NCBI RefSeq assembly: GCF_000182925.2
Contig: NC_026501.1
Location: 4,195,917-4,259,916 of the forward strand
DNA from: Neurospora crassa OR74A
Lineage: Eukaryota > Ascomycota > Sordariomycetes > Sordariales > Sordariaceae
Length of the DNA: 64,000 nucleotides
Direction: 5' to 3'
Each line of letters opens with the position of its first letter. Positions within the stretch are counted from its first letter, which is position 1. The translations under genes were made by a program, and so were the position numbers. Shown here piece by piece: positions 22,488 through 33,453 of the stretch. The notes under the pieces were generated by a model, which saw nothing but the letters and a program-made list of their open reading frames with translations, did no database searches and was not told the origin of the DNA.

Positions 22488-23122
22488 GAGCGGTTGGCCC
22501 GGCAACCACCAGATATGACAGGTGTCATACTGTTATATTTTCCATTATCTTCACTTTGCTAAATTTTTTTCTCTTCTTTCCTTTTCTTTTTTTTTCTTTT
22601 TCTGAGGCAACAAAAGTTTGTTGCTTGGGGCGTTTTTGCTTGAACGATACCCCCCTATTGCTTCACCATTTTGGCTTTGTTTTTTTTTTTTTTTTTTTCT
22701 TTTTTTTCTCCTTTCTATTTTCCCTCTTTCATCGAGGTATGTCGAGGAGAAATGACAGGCCCATCACGAGCAACCCTACAGTTTGAAGTGTAAGAAAGAG
22801 GAGTATTATTAGGTAATGGAGCGCTGGAATGAAGGCAAGCAGGAAGACAGGCAGGAAAGAATGAAATATGAGAAAACAAGCCTATTTGTACCTCTCTGAT
22901 ACCTGCGTGTTGTGGTGTATTGTGGGATTATGTGCTAGGATTGTATAAGCGTACATCTAATCGGTGACGTAAAGATCGATATAACGAGCGTTATACGGCC
23001 TACAAGGAACAGATAGTACATCAAGCAAGAATTTGACTCAACCAGGCGCCATCTCTAGTAGTATTGTTACAGTTTTGTTTGGGGTCCCTAGCACCATGTT
23101 TACAGAGCCGAGTGAGGTTTCT
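22488..23122. other. Short convergent 3' intergenic region with poly(T)
   Basis: It separates the 3' ends of two convergent genes. It carries long T runs, the longest being 19 T at 22680-22698, likely part of the 3' untranslated or termination region of the plus-strand gene. Confidence 0.5.
22680..22698. repeat. Poly(T) tract
   Basis: Nineteen consecutive T, followed by C and another T run; mononucleotide repeat. Confidence 0.9.
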
Positions 23123-26100
23123 TCACCTCCCCTGCGGCTGCAACACCTCATGCTCAACATCAATATACTCTCCTCCATTCTCCACCTCACCTTCCCCCTC
23201 CTGCTCCTCAGCAAATAACCTCCCCCTCTCCGGTCCGCGCTGCACAAACTCCACTGGCTTCACCACAATCTTCCTCATGTGCACATTCACATCCGCCAAT
23301 TGGACAGTCAACACATCCCCCGCCCTCATATTGCTGAGTAAGCTAAACCCAGCGAGATTATCCAGATCAATCTCAGCCCACAGATCAAAATAATCGATCC
23401 GGCCACGCACGCACGTGTTCTGCACGTTGACAACTGTGTACGTAAACTTCTCGGGCACCTGACCCTCCTTACCCTCGCCGAATCGCCACGCGCGCACGAG
23501 TGCTTGCAGAATCAGTTCGTTGCGGCCGTCGATATTGGCCAGTGTCTTGGCGTGGCGTTCGCGCACTCGCAAGTGTGGGAATACCTTGTTTTCAAGGTGG
23601 GAGGCAGTGAAGGGGAGGCCTAGACGGGCGGCTTGCTTGTCGTCCATGGGTGGCTTGAGGTGGTACTTGTCAAATTTGCGGATGACGAGCGACTGGCTAC
23701 CCTGTGCAAGACGCTTGTGCTCCTCGAGCAGAGCGGCCTGGATCTGCCAGTGGACGAGTAGGTCCGAGTAGCGGCGGAGCGGGGAGGTGGCTTTGGTGTA
23801 GATGTCTACGCCCATAGTATAGATGAAGGTGGGCGTGGCGGCAATGTCGTGGCCGCCCAGCAGGTTGCGAAGCGTGCGCATCTCCTCGAGCGAAGGCTGC
23901 TTGCCGGCTATCAGCTGCGGGTAGATAACGTCCTGGGTGTAGGCGCGGAGGGCTTCCTCGTTCTGGGCGGCGAGAAGGTTGGTCCGGAAGGGGATGGGGA
24001 TGCCACGCTCGTAGCACCACAGGGCGGCAATCTGGTTGGCTGTACCCATGAGATCGTCCACGATGGGGTGGAGGCCGCCGCTGACGGAGTATTTGACGGA
24101 GATGTACGGGTCGTTTGTGCACGCGAGGAAGCCGCTTGGCGTGTGCTCGATCCGAGCATTCACCAGCGAGAAATCAGCGCTGGGGGAAGGGAGGAAGATT
24201 GGCACGCTTCCCTTTTGGATGCGAACCTTGTGAATGGCAGCGGCGAGCCTCGAGAGGATCTCGAGGTCCTTGACATTCTGTTCTGACAACTCATCGGGTT
24301 TGGTCATCTTCCTTGTCGGCGCCTCGTCCTCGGCAGACGGAGGGGTGCCAACTTCCAGAACGACATCGGGAGTCGATACCTTGGGAATGCCTGCATCCAC
24401 GGGCCCAACCGCAGTCGCCACATCCTGTGGGGTGATATAGACGACATCTCCTATCCTTCCTGGGGTGACCTTATGGTCAAGAAGGGTGCCTTCCTCGTTG
24501 AGCCTTGCACTAAAGGTAAGAGAAGGCCTACCAGGAGCCAAGGAAAACTCGGCGACAACTGCTTCATCTGAAATCATCTTGTCCACATGCCCTGGGAGGT
24601 AACTGGTTTGGGTCATGAGTGCTGCCCGCTTGGCTAGCGAGCTGTCCGGTCTAATTCTTGACGTCGGGTCGGCAATGTGTACATGGATCCAGTACTCGCC
24701 CTCTTTGTCTGTTTTCTCCAGCGAGACACCATCATCGATCTCTTTGGCATTCGGAGCGTCGATGCAGTACACAGTTGAGGTGTAGAAATCCTGGCGGAGG
24801 GGGGCAAGTACGTCTTCGTCAAGCTCAGCTGGCTGTTGCTCCTCAGGGCTCGGGAGTAAGCCGCCCGCCCGGTTGACCTGAAGGCCTGGAAGACGCAGGC
24901 TATGACGGGCATGGATTTCCCACGGCATGAGCCAGCCGATTTCTTGCAGGAAGGTCCAGCCCACTGTAGCGTCAAGCACGTCGGCATCTTGGTATCTCCC
25001 GAGGGCACGCAAGACGGCCGCACCGATCCACTGGTACTTTGAGCTGCGCGGAAACACATCCGAGGCTGCCCACATGTGAATAACCCCGATAACAGTCAAA
25101 GCATCCTGAGACCAGGAGTAAGTCGAGGCTGGTAGGACTCTGGTGGTGGGACCAAGCATTCCGTGGCTCGACCACTCGCGCATTTTCCGGCTGTGGTCGA
25201 TAGCCAATCGAGCCTGCCTCAAGACCGGTTCCAGCCGGTCATGTTCCCTGCGTGACTTGCGATCCAAGAGTTCGGGGCTGTAGTGGTCGCGCACCATTCT
25301 CTCAACTCGAGCAACGTTCTCGATATCGGACCTAGCGGCAACGTGAAAGATGATGGAGCTTGGGCCGGCAGTCCCCTGGCCCAGTGGGTGGAAGAAATCA
25401 TCGAAGAATGTGCGGATGTTGTTGTAGACTGCGTATAAAGCGGCTGGGGGGAAACCGGTGGATGACTGCTTGAGCTTAGGAGGGAGAAGGAACTCGGCAA
25501 TCTCACCCAGCGTCATCAACTGCTCTTCCTCAGGAAGATGCCGATGCGGGTTGCTCAACCGTTCAAGGTTGCTTTGGTAGATCTGTCGGGAGGTGTTTTG
25601 GAAGTCGAGCATTTTCGTGATCAAGCCGGCACCGTGCTCGCGGGTCGGGCCTGCACGGAGTTTTTGGAGCTCGACCAAGATGGACATATCACCCACGGTC
25701 GAAGGCAATGCACCGATGACTGGCTGCAGATCGGCAGAGTTGGTGATGAAGTTCTTGACGATAAAACCGGATTTGAAGTTGCTGCTGGCGAACCACTTGC
25801 CGGTGACTGCGTAGAAATGATCGATGCCATTGAAGCTTCCCAAGCAAACGGCGAGAACGCCAATATTCCAGTCCTCGGACTTGAGTTCCACCAGATCACC
25901 GGCTTGGACTCGAGGGGTGACCTGAGTGTCGATCAGGTCTTGATCATGGACCTGAGCAGTAGCATTGTCATTGTCAATATTCTCTATCTCGAGCATGTGC
26001 TCGGATCGCTTTGATGTAAATGCGTTGATAGGCCGGTCCGGAAGTGCGAAATCCGAGGGGATAGAGTGAAAGGGTTCTGGATTCTCAGCTTCCCACTGCT

Positions 26101-26476
26101 TCAATCGTTGTCGAATGGATAAGTGTGCAGATCTTTTTGTTGTCTTTGGTTGACTGTCTTGAAGATGCTGCAAGTCCGGTTCCAACGGCAAGGCGAAGTC
26201 CTCCAGAGCCTCATTGGATATCTCTGGTATCTTCCTGCCGAGTAGTGATGTGGAGGTGGACAGACCTTGCCGCCTTTCGCGGAAGAGGCGAAGGGTGCGG
26301 TCCCATTGTCGGGTCGGCCGTGGTGCTATCGATGCTGACGATATCGGCCACGATGCTAGTGACGACAACGATGCGACTCGGGCTTTGCGAGTATTGAGAG
26401 CAATGTGCTGCCCGGAATCTTTGCGGGAGAGACATTGCCAGCAGACATATGGCTGGCGGCTGGATGGGCGCATCAT
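23123..26476 (-). CDS. cyt-4: Mitochondrial RNase II family exoribonuclease, CYT-4/Dss1 type
   Basis: Single-exon gene of 1117 residues. The N-terminus (MMRPSSRQPYVCWQCLSRKD) is basic with the VCWQC pattern common in fungal mitochondrial proteins, so import into mitochondria is likely. The RNB catalytic domain starts at about residue 565. CIDAPNAKEIDDGVSLE carries the metal-binding acidic cluster, with Glu where bacterial RNase II has its second Asp, and WIHVHIADPTSRIRPDSSLA and MTQTSYLPGHVDKM follow. Further conserved pieces are TKATSPLRRYSDLLVHWQ near 900 and an S1-like C-terminus. Enzymes of this class degrade 3'-extended mitochondrial RNA with a helicase partner (Suv3 in yeast) and affect group I intron splicing and rRNA processing in Neurospora. 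Two ATG codons lie in tandem at the start; either could be used. Ortholog assignment to cyt-4 rests on length and domain layout, not on a database search. Confidence 0.9.
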   Translation of the reverse strand: MMRPSSRQPYVCWQCLSRKDSGQHIALNTRKARVASLSSLASWPISSASIAPRPTRQWDRTLRLFRERRQGLSTSTSLLGRKIPEISNEALEDFALPLEPDLQHLQDSQPKTTKRSAHLSIRQRLKQWEAENPEPFHSIPSDFALPDRPINAFTSKRSEHMLEIENIDNDNATAQVHDQDLIDTQVTPRVQAGDLVELKSEDWNIGVLAVCLGSFNGIDHFYAVTGKWFASSNFKSGFIVKNFITNSADLQPVIGALPSTVGDMSILVELQKLRAGPTREHGAGLITKMLDFQNTSRQIYQSNLERLSNPHRHLPEEEQLMTLGEIAEFLLPPKLKQSSTGFPPAALYAVYNNIRTFFDDFFHPLGQGTAGPSSIIFHVAARSDIENVARVERMVRDHYSPELLDRKSRREHDRLEPVLRQARLAIDHSRKMREWSSHGMLGPTTRVLPASTYSWSQDALTVIGVIHMWAASDVFPRSSKYQWIGAAVLRALGRYQDADVLDATVGWTFLQEIGWLMPWEIHARHSLRLPGLQVNRAGGLLPSPEEQQPAELDEDVLAPLRQDFYTSTVYCIDAPNAKEIDDGVSLEKTDKEGEYWIHVHIADPTSRIRPDSSLAKRAALMTQTSYLPGHVDKMISDEAVVAEFSLAPGRPSLTFSARLNEEGTLLDHKVTPGRIGDVVYITPQDVATAVGPVDAGIPKVSTPDVVLEVGTPPSAEDEAPTRKMTKPDELSEQNVKDLEILSRLAAAIHKVRIQKGSVPIFLPSPSADFSLVNARIEHTPSGFLACTNDPYISVKYSVSGGLHPIVDDLMGTANQIAALWCYERGIPIPFRTNLLAAQNEEALRAYTQDVIYPQLIAGKQPSLEEMRTLRNLLGGHDIAATPTFIYTMGVDIYTKATSPLRRYSDLLVHWQIQAALLEEHKRLAQGSQSLVIRKFDKYHLKPPMDDKQAARLGLPFTASHLENKVFPHLRVRERHAKTLANIDGRNELILQALVRAWRFGEGKEGQVPEKFTYTVVNVQNTCVRGRIDYFDLWAEIDLDNLAGFSLLSNMRAGDVLTVQLADVNVHMRKIVVKPVEFVQRGPERGRLFAEEQEGEGEVENGGEYIDVEHEVLQPQGR

Positions 26477-29400
26477 ACTTGCAGCCCAATGGATTTGTCG
26501 ACAGCTTTGAGACTGCGGTTCTCGAATCGTTGACTTGATCGTCGACGATCGGTTTCAAAATCTCTTAACGCGGGTGTGGCGTTCCAGCGCGCCAATGGGC
26601 CGTGTGTGGCCCTGCGGGTTGCACGCGAACTCAGATGATGACTTTTCTTTTGGCCCATTAAAGATGGGTACACATGGAACCCTAACCCTTTGTGTTTCAG
26701 TCGGATGACGATCATCCAGTCGCCAACCCGCTTCCCGAGACATCAAGGTCAAGCACAACACACCGAAACTTCACATCATATAGCATGGATGGACACCAAA
26801 ATAGAACATGCTAACTAAACGGCTCTTGGAGGTTGGAGAGGTACCCGTTTACCCCAAATCTTCCAGAGAAGTCTCGACTTTCTTGGTAGTCCTTGGCTTG
26901 ATAGCCGATAATCCATCTCCAGACTCACTCGTCGCTTGGTTTCATGGGGTCAGCCTCGGCACTGGAGATGCCCAGACATCCGAGTTGGTTGTTGCGAGAT
27001 GAGAAATACCGGGGAAGGTCCAAAGGGAAGAAAAAGGATAGGTCAAGATAAGAGGCTCCGGGCCCTGAAAACGCTCGTACAGTTCGCATTACATGACACT
27101 TCTCGAGAGAATTTCGGGCACAGCAATTCATCGAACTTGCTATTCCCGAAGTTGTTGAACGACGTCGTGTGCCCTAGTCGTAGTCCCATCTTGAAGAATC
27201 TCCAGTCCTGCTGTCGGCCTGTCTCCAAAGATGCAATCAGAGCAGGTGCCCGCTGACCAATGGCATCACCCCAGCATGCCCGCAGGTGGAGTCACGCAGC
27301 TCTTATGCAGGTACCTACGAATCCACCCGCTGTTTTGGAGAGCTCGAGAGATCCGCCGAAGGACCCGCATTGCCCAGGAACCACTTTCCCTCGGTTTTTG
27401 ATATCTCTGGCTTTGGCTCCCTGGTTTCACAAGGCTTCCATGTCGCAATGTCCCCGGATTGCATCGTATGAGGATGGGGCTACACTACTTAGGTAGAGTG
27501 CACGCAGTCTTGCACTGTATTCGTCAGTCACAATATTAGGCTGTCCGCCACAGGGAAATCAGCGGATAATTGGCCTATGTGAGATGTCAAGCGGGAGGCT
27601 GTTTGGGGAACGCCCCCCTCCCCTTAGACCACTCGAGATTTCCTTGGTCTTGTTATCACTTTGTCAGTCTGCGTGACAAGCTTGAGATGGTTTGTTCATA
27701 CACACGGTAGGCTGGCCCTTGCTGCAGACAAAGTGCCTGTTGCCCTTTTGCTTCTTCTAGATCTCAATGCAGCCAGGATCGGGAACAGGGCGTGTTAACC
27801 TAGCTGTGGCTGTTTCAACTGGCCACGACGGGCAACGTTGCTAATATCGCTTATTTGATTTCCCAAGGCGCGTCTCTTCCTGGCTCACATCGAACAACCG
27901 GGTCAGCGAATCCCTTGATCCCCTATTCCGACTTGCGACTGAGTGCTGGACCGGCTTGTAGTGTACACATCAGTCCTGGTAAGTTCGTTAGCTTGGTACC
28001 TACAGACGGGGGTTTTGAGCAGGGGAGACGGGGGACGTAGCAGCCCGCTGTAAGTACACTATTAATGCCCTGTAAGAATGTGTGGGGCGAGTAAGAGACT
28101 AACAAACTTTCCAGGACTGATGTGTACAGCAACCTAACCAAGGGAAGGTACACTGCTACTTAGTCACAACCTAATGTCACTGCAATTGACAGGGGGGGAG
28201 TGTGCCTGGTGGAACCCAGAAACCACAGCGGAAGTAGCGTTGGACCTCGCGTACCTCTCTCTACTATGTACCTACCTTCCCGCATGTTTGTGTGTAATGT
28301 ACACCTAGGTATGGCGTACCTGCTTAATCTGTGCCTTCAGTCCGCTGCGGGCATGGAGTGTTCCTGGCTCCTTTCTTTGTCATCGCACTCACTACAACCA
28401 TGACCTCCACTCGACTCTTCCATCGTCTCCCTCTTTCCCACACCTTCTCAAAAAAAAGTCCCCCTCGCTCGAGCTTCGCCAATCTGCCAACGCCACCGCT
28501 ACACACCTTGGCTCCAGACCCTCGCGGCCAATCCACCCAGTTATTTCGCAGGATGCCATGCTCATATTTGGCCTGTGTTACATGTACTCGACGTCCCTCT
28601 ATCCCCGTTATCCGATCATCGCCAAATCAATAAAGCCAAATTGGTTCAAGAAGACGGCGCTTGTGATTGCACGCACCCGGTTTTCACCTTCAGATACGAG
28701 ACACCAGGTACAACTATCGTGTTTGCCCATGATGCGGCCTATCAGCTCCACATGGGGCCGTCTAGTGTAATTCTAGGTTCTCTGGTATTGTATGTACAAT
28801 GTGTTCGTCTATATCGCCGGGTCCATGGATGATGTGATTGGCCTGCCGTCGAATTGGCTTTTTAGTCGCCCGCACATCCCCTCACCCGGTCGTATCCCAA
28901 CACGAGACCCTTTTCATGCACAGAACCGCAAGATGGAAGCAACTCTGAGGGATCATGAAGAAAAAGACGGTGTCCAGGGACTAGGTGTTGCCGGTCTGAC
29001 GGGCTCAGCTCTCGTTCTCTAATGAAGGTCCACATCCAAGGGTCAGAGTCGCATCCACCACTCGCCAAGCGCGGGCTCACCGTCCACTCGCCGGACAGGC
29101 TGACGACAGGGATGATTGGGGGGCCGAGAAGGGTAAGGTCGTCTCCGCCATGGCCAGGGACCGGAAAGAAAACGAGGAGGACGGGGAGGACGGAGTGGAC
29201 GGGGTGGACGGGGTGGGCGAGGAGGATGGATCGAGCTTGTGGCCGACTGGCCGCCGAACAGATGCCGTGCTCGATTATTCGCGGACGCCATCCATATCGT
29301 CGCAGTCGAGTGCTCGGGATGGGAGGATGGGTCTTCATGTGCCCTTGTGCAAGTTGTGGGCCGCACCAGGAACCAAACTCTCTCTCTGGATGGCGTTCAG

Positions 29401-29802
29401 GGGTCCCATGGCGACCGTGACGGACGAACGAATGGCGCCCAGTCAGAACCTACGAACCAAGTAAAAGTGGCTGCCACCGACTGCCACCCTCCCCGGTCCT
29501 GCAATGAGTACTAATATTACTGCCATCTCTCCCGTCTGGCCCGATCTTTTCTTTTGCTTCCCCTTTCCCTTCCTTCACCTGCCCATCGTGCGTGTTGATA
29601 TTCAACATCGATAGCCTCTTTTGCGCTTTCGATCTTACACTCTTTCTTTCTTCACCACACCACCGCTTCACTCTTTTAGCGGGCATTCGTTAATCAGACG
29701 TCAATCGCACGAATTACCATTCAGCGAATCACCTAATTACCACCGACAACAACAACCCCAAAAAAATCAACAAGGAGCAAAGCAAAGAAGACCAGGGTCA
29801 AT
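26477..29802. other. Divergent intergenic region, no confirmed gene
   Basis: About 3.3 kb between cyt-4 (minus) and the GH17 gene (plus). At 28400-28558 a plus-strand frame begins MTSTRLFHRLPLSHTFSKKS and resembles a mitochondrial presequence, but it soon leads into unstructured sequence and stops. A GGACGGGGTGGAC-type tandem stretch occurs at about 29170-29230. The last ~280 nt (from 29520) are C/T- then A/C-rich and form the probable promoter and leader of the GH17 gene. Confidence 0.4.
29172..29230. repeat. Short GGA-rich tandem repeat
   Basis: Imperfect direct repeats of a GGACGGGGT-like unit in non-coding DNA. Confidence 0.7.
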
Positions 29803-31732
29803 ATGAAGGGAATACTTGTTGCGGCCAGCGCGGCCATCCTCGCCGGCGGCGCGAGCGCCAACAGACTTCACCACCGTCACCTCCACCAGCCCTTGTTTGA
29901 GAAGAGGGTTCACAACGACACCGAGATCTGTGTCCCCGGCTGCACCACCATCTGGACCACCATCACTGGTCCTGCCGGCCGTACGTTGACCTTGGAAGCT
30001 GTCTCTTAGCTCAGAAAAACTAACATGTCGCACAGTCTACACTCCTCCCGCCCCTCCCTCCACGGCCGTGCCTGCCACCTCCTCGGCCATCACCACCAGC
30101 GAGGCCTTGCCCACCCTCTCCTCCTCGCTGGTCTTCGCCAACTCCTCCTCGACTGTGGTCCCGAGCACCTCCTCGATTGCGATCCCTAGCACCTCCTCGA
30201 TTGCGGTCCCTAGCACTACCGAGGTTGTTGTGGTCCCCACCACCACCTCCCAGGGTCCCGTCACCGTCCCCACCCCGATCCAGCAGACCTGCCCTACTCC
30301 GGGCACCTACACCTTCCCGGCCACCACTGTGGTCCTGACCGAAACCAAGACCGTCTGCGGTGCCTCTTCCACCGTTGTTCCTAGCGGTACCCACACTCTT
30401 GGTGGTGTTACCACCGTCGTCGAGACTGCCACCACCGTTGTCTGCCCGGTTGCCACCACCAAGACTGCCGAGAATGGTGTTGTTACCAGCGTCGTTGAGC
30501 TGACCACCTACGTCTGCCCCAGCGCTGGTACCTACACCATTGCTCCCATTACCACCACTGTCACCGACAGCGAGCCCGTCACTGTCAGGGTCCCTGTTGT
30601 CGAGACCTACAACCCCGGCACCTACTCTGCTCCCGCCGTCGTCACCACGATCACCGAGACCGACGTTGTCGTTTACTGCCCCTTCACCGCCGTTGAGCCT
30701 CCCGTTACCTCGACCCAGGCTCCCGTCGTGCCCACCACCTCCGTGGCTCCTCCCGTTGTTTCCGTGGCTCCTCCCGTTGTCTCCATCGCTCCCCCTGTCG
30801 TCTCTGAGGCTCCCCAGGAGCCCTCGAGCACCTCTTCCGCTGTCCCTGTCGTCTCTGCGGTTCCCTCCTCGAGCACTTCTTCTGTGGTTCCCCAGCCCAC
30901 CGCGCCCACCGGCAACCTCGGCGGTAAGGGTGACAAGTGGGCCATGACCTACACTCCCTTCACCCAGGACGGCCAGTGCAAGAGCGCTGCCGACGTCATG
31001 ACCGACATCAAGGCCATCGCTAACGCTGGCTTCACCACCCTCCGTGTCTACTCCACTGACTGCGACACTCTCCCCAGCGTCGGTGCCGCTGCTGAGGCCA
31101 CTGGTCTCCGTCTCATTCTCGGCGTCTTCATCGGCACTGCCGGCTGCGAAAACGGCTCCCCCAATGTCTCTGAGCAGATCGCCGCCATCAAGTCCTGGGG
31201 CCGCTTCGACATGGTTGACCTTGTTGTTGTCGGTAACGAGGCTCTCTTCAACGGCTTCTGCACCGTTGGCCAGCTCAGGGACCTTATCACCCGCGTCAAG
31301 TCTGAGCTCGGCAGCGCCGGTTACTCTGGTCCTTACACCACCACTGATGTCGTCTCTGCTTGGCAGTCCATGGACATGACCGACATCTGCAACGTTATCG
31401 ATGTCGTTGCTTGCAACTCTCACGCCTACTTCGACGCCAACACTGCCCCCGAGCAGGCCGGTACTTTCGTCGCTGGCCAGCTCGCCATTGTTGAGAAGGT
31501 CTGCAACAAGCCTGGTTTCGTCATGGAGACTGGTTGGCCCACCGCCGGTGAGTGCATTGGCAAGGCTTGCCCCGGTCGCGAGCAGCAGAAGACCGCTCTT
31601 GCCGCCATCAAGCAGGAGATGGGCAAGAAGGTTGTCTTCTTCTCCTTCAGCGATGATCACTGGAAGCAGCCTGGTTCTTGCAACTGCGAGCAGCACTGGG
31701 GCTGCGGTGAGATTTTCGGTGTCACCCTCTAA
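29803..31732 (+). CDS. Secreted GH17 beta-1,3-glucanase-like cell-wall protein with Ser/Thr-rich stalk
   Basis: Exons 29803-29980 and 30036-31732 give 624 residues; the 55-nt intron has GTACGT and CTAAC. There is a signal peptide (MKGILVAASAAILAGGASA) and a Lys-Arg kexin-type site at 34-35 (FEKR). About 300 Ser/Thr/Pro/Val-rich residues follow, with VPSTSSIA and VAPPVVS repeats and three Cys-bearing GTYT/GTYS modules. A C-terminal GH17 domain begins near 368 (KWAMTYTPFTQDGQC). Glu461 in VVVGNEALF fits the acid/base and Glu557 in VMETGWPTAG the nucleophile; a Cys-rich end (CNCEQHWGCGEIFGVTL) closes it. The layout matches the fungal BtgE/Scw/Mp65 type of wall-bound GH17 proteins. The stalk is a likely O-mannosylation substrate. 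Strongly C-ending codons and an A/C-rich leader suggest high expression. No GPI signal is seen. Confidence 0.93.
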
Positions 31733-32015
31733 AGCGTGAAGAAGATATCAGGATTGCGTAAATGAAGCTGTTGGATACGGTTGGATATAGAGGATGTTCT
31801 TTCCCATTCTCCTATTCTGCTCTTTCAGGATTTGTGTCTTGATTTTGGAGGAATAGGAGGGCGGGAGAGAGGTAAATAAATGGATACTTTTTTCAAACCA
31901 TGCACGTCGAAGTCAACTCATCGGTTTTCTTGGGCCCCTTCTCCAATTATATATATTTATATAATACGTTCCCTGTATCACCGCTGTCACTACATTTGCC
32001 ATTGTTCCTCACCAC

Positions 32016-32048
32016 TTGTGTGCGCGTGTGTGTGTGTGTGTGTGTGTA
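32016..32048. repeat. (TG)n dinucleotide microsatellite
   Basis: TG/GT run with a short GCGC interruption, located 3' of the GH17 gene. Confidence 0.85.
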
Positions 32049-33422
32049 CAAGATATATGCACATTCAGCTCCGGTCGATCTGTCATTTAGCGAGTCAACC
32101 CTGGGATCTACATACGACCTGTCTATCCCCCGCGTTGCAGATGATCGTCACGACTGATCGTCTTGTCCTTGCCTCCCCAACGCAACAACGGGAGATGTGC
32201 AGATCAGAGTCTGGGGAAAGAACACGCACATACTTACACACGCACACTTGACAACGATAAATAGTCCACCCCTTGGGATTCCTTTCCAGGGTTGACTCGC
32301 TGGTTGGACGTACATACCTTCATACCTATATACCAACATGTCTTCTCTCTATGTTCGAGACACGGACGAGGGGTGTCAAATTCATTGTACAATCATGTTG
32401 ATGCGCGGAAAATCGTGTTCATGCATCTTGTGCCTTGTCACATGTACAAGCACACATTCGCATGCTGTTATCGCTGTTGGGGAAATCGATACACACGGAC
32501 GATGCTGTGCGGTGCGATGGATGCGCACACACAATCATACTGGTCTCCTTTGTAATACTCGGGTTATGTTCTTTGCTCATGTGTTTATCATGTCTGCTAC
32601 TGTTGTCGGTTGGTACTTGTCATTTTGATACACATTCGTTTTGATTCCTTATGTCCATGTCTAATTTTTTATTCTTCTCCTTTTTCCCCCTCCTGTGTGT
32701 ATTCTGTACATCGATATCAAATGTTGTGTGATCTGTTCGGGAGTACATGTAAAGAGGAAATATATTCACGTTTATCAGGGTATAAACAACTAGCTCTAGT
32801 GTCCAATACAACCAGTCCATATTTAACTCGAGATTCTAGAGCAACTTCCCTGGATGTTGTTATGTCTCATGGTTCGTTTCGTCCTATAATCAAAGCGTGA
32901 TAATGTCTAGAGCATACTCCTTCTAAAATGCAATGTCATATTGAACACTATAATACGTTTCTGAACCGCGCCTATACATTCATTCTGTCCTTGTAAGGGT
33001 TGGGACAATCTGGGACTAATTTTCGTCCAGTATACTTTAAGTCCTTAGCTAATTAGCGAATCAGCATGAGAGAGTACACATAATCGGTATAGATGAAGTA
33101 ATAGCATACTATAATCTTGATACTTTTCGCTACGTTCATATACACCAAACCTAGAGTGCTGATCAGTTGATATATGTATTTAATTCACTCTCGCCCACGA
33201 CTACCACTTCCACCACCACCTACAACCGCATGGGGAGTCCGACGGTACATAAAAACAAACCAATCCAATGTTGATAAGCATTCAAATTACCTCTAATAAT
33301 CACATACTACACCATACCTACTGAAAAATCTGGGATTCTGTGCGCTCTCCCATCAACAAGCCAGTAAAAGCCAGACTGGTAGTTGAGTCGCTAAGACGTC
33401 AAAATGTATGTAACTGCCTCTT

Positions 33423-33445
<23 letters not shown>
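33423..33445. repeat. Poly(C) tract of 23 nt
   Basis: Uninterrupted cytosines on the plus strand; such runs are rare and prone to length error in sequencing. Confidence 0.9.

Positions 33446-33453
<8 letters not shown>

Noticed and set aside
30020-31696. 558-codon frame antisense to the GH17 gene
   Set aside because: It mirrors the C-ending codon bias of the sense gene, giving a Gly/Asp/Arg-rich low-complexity translation with no motif.
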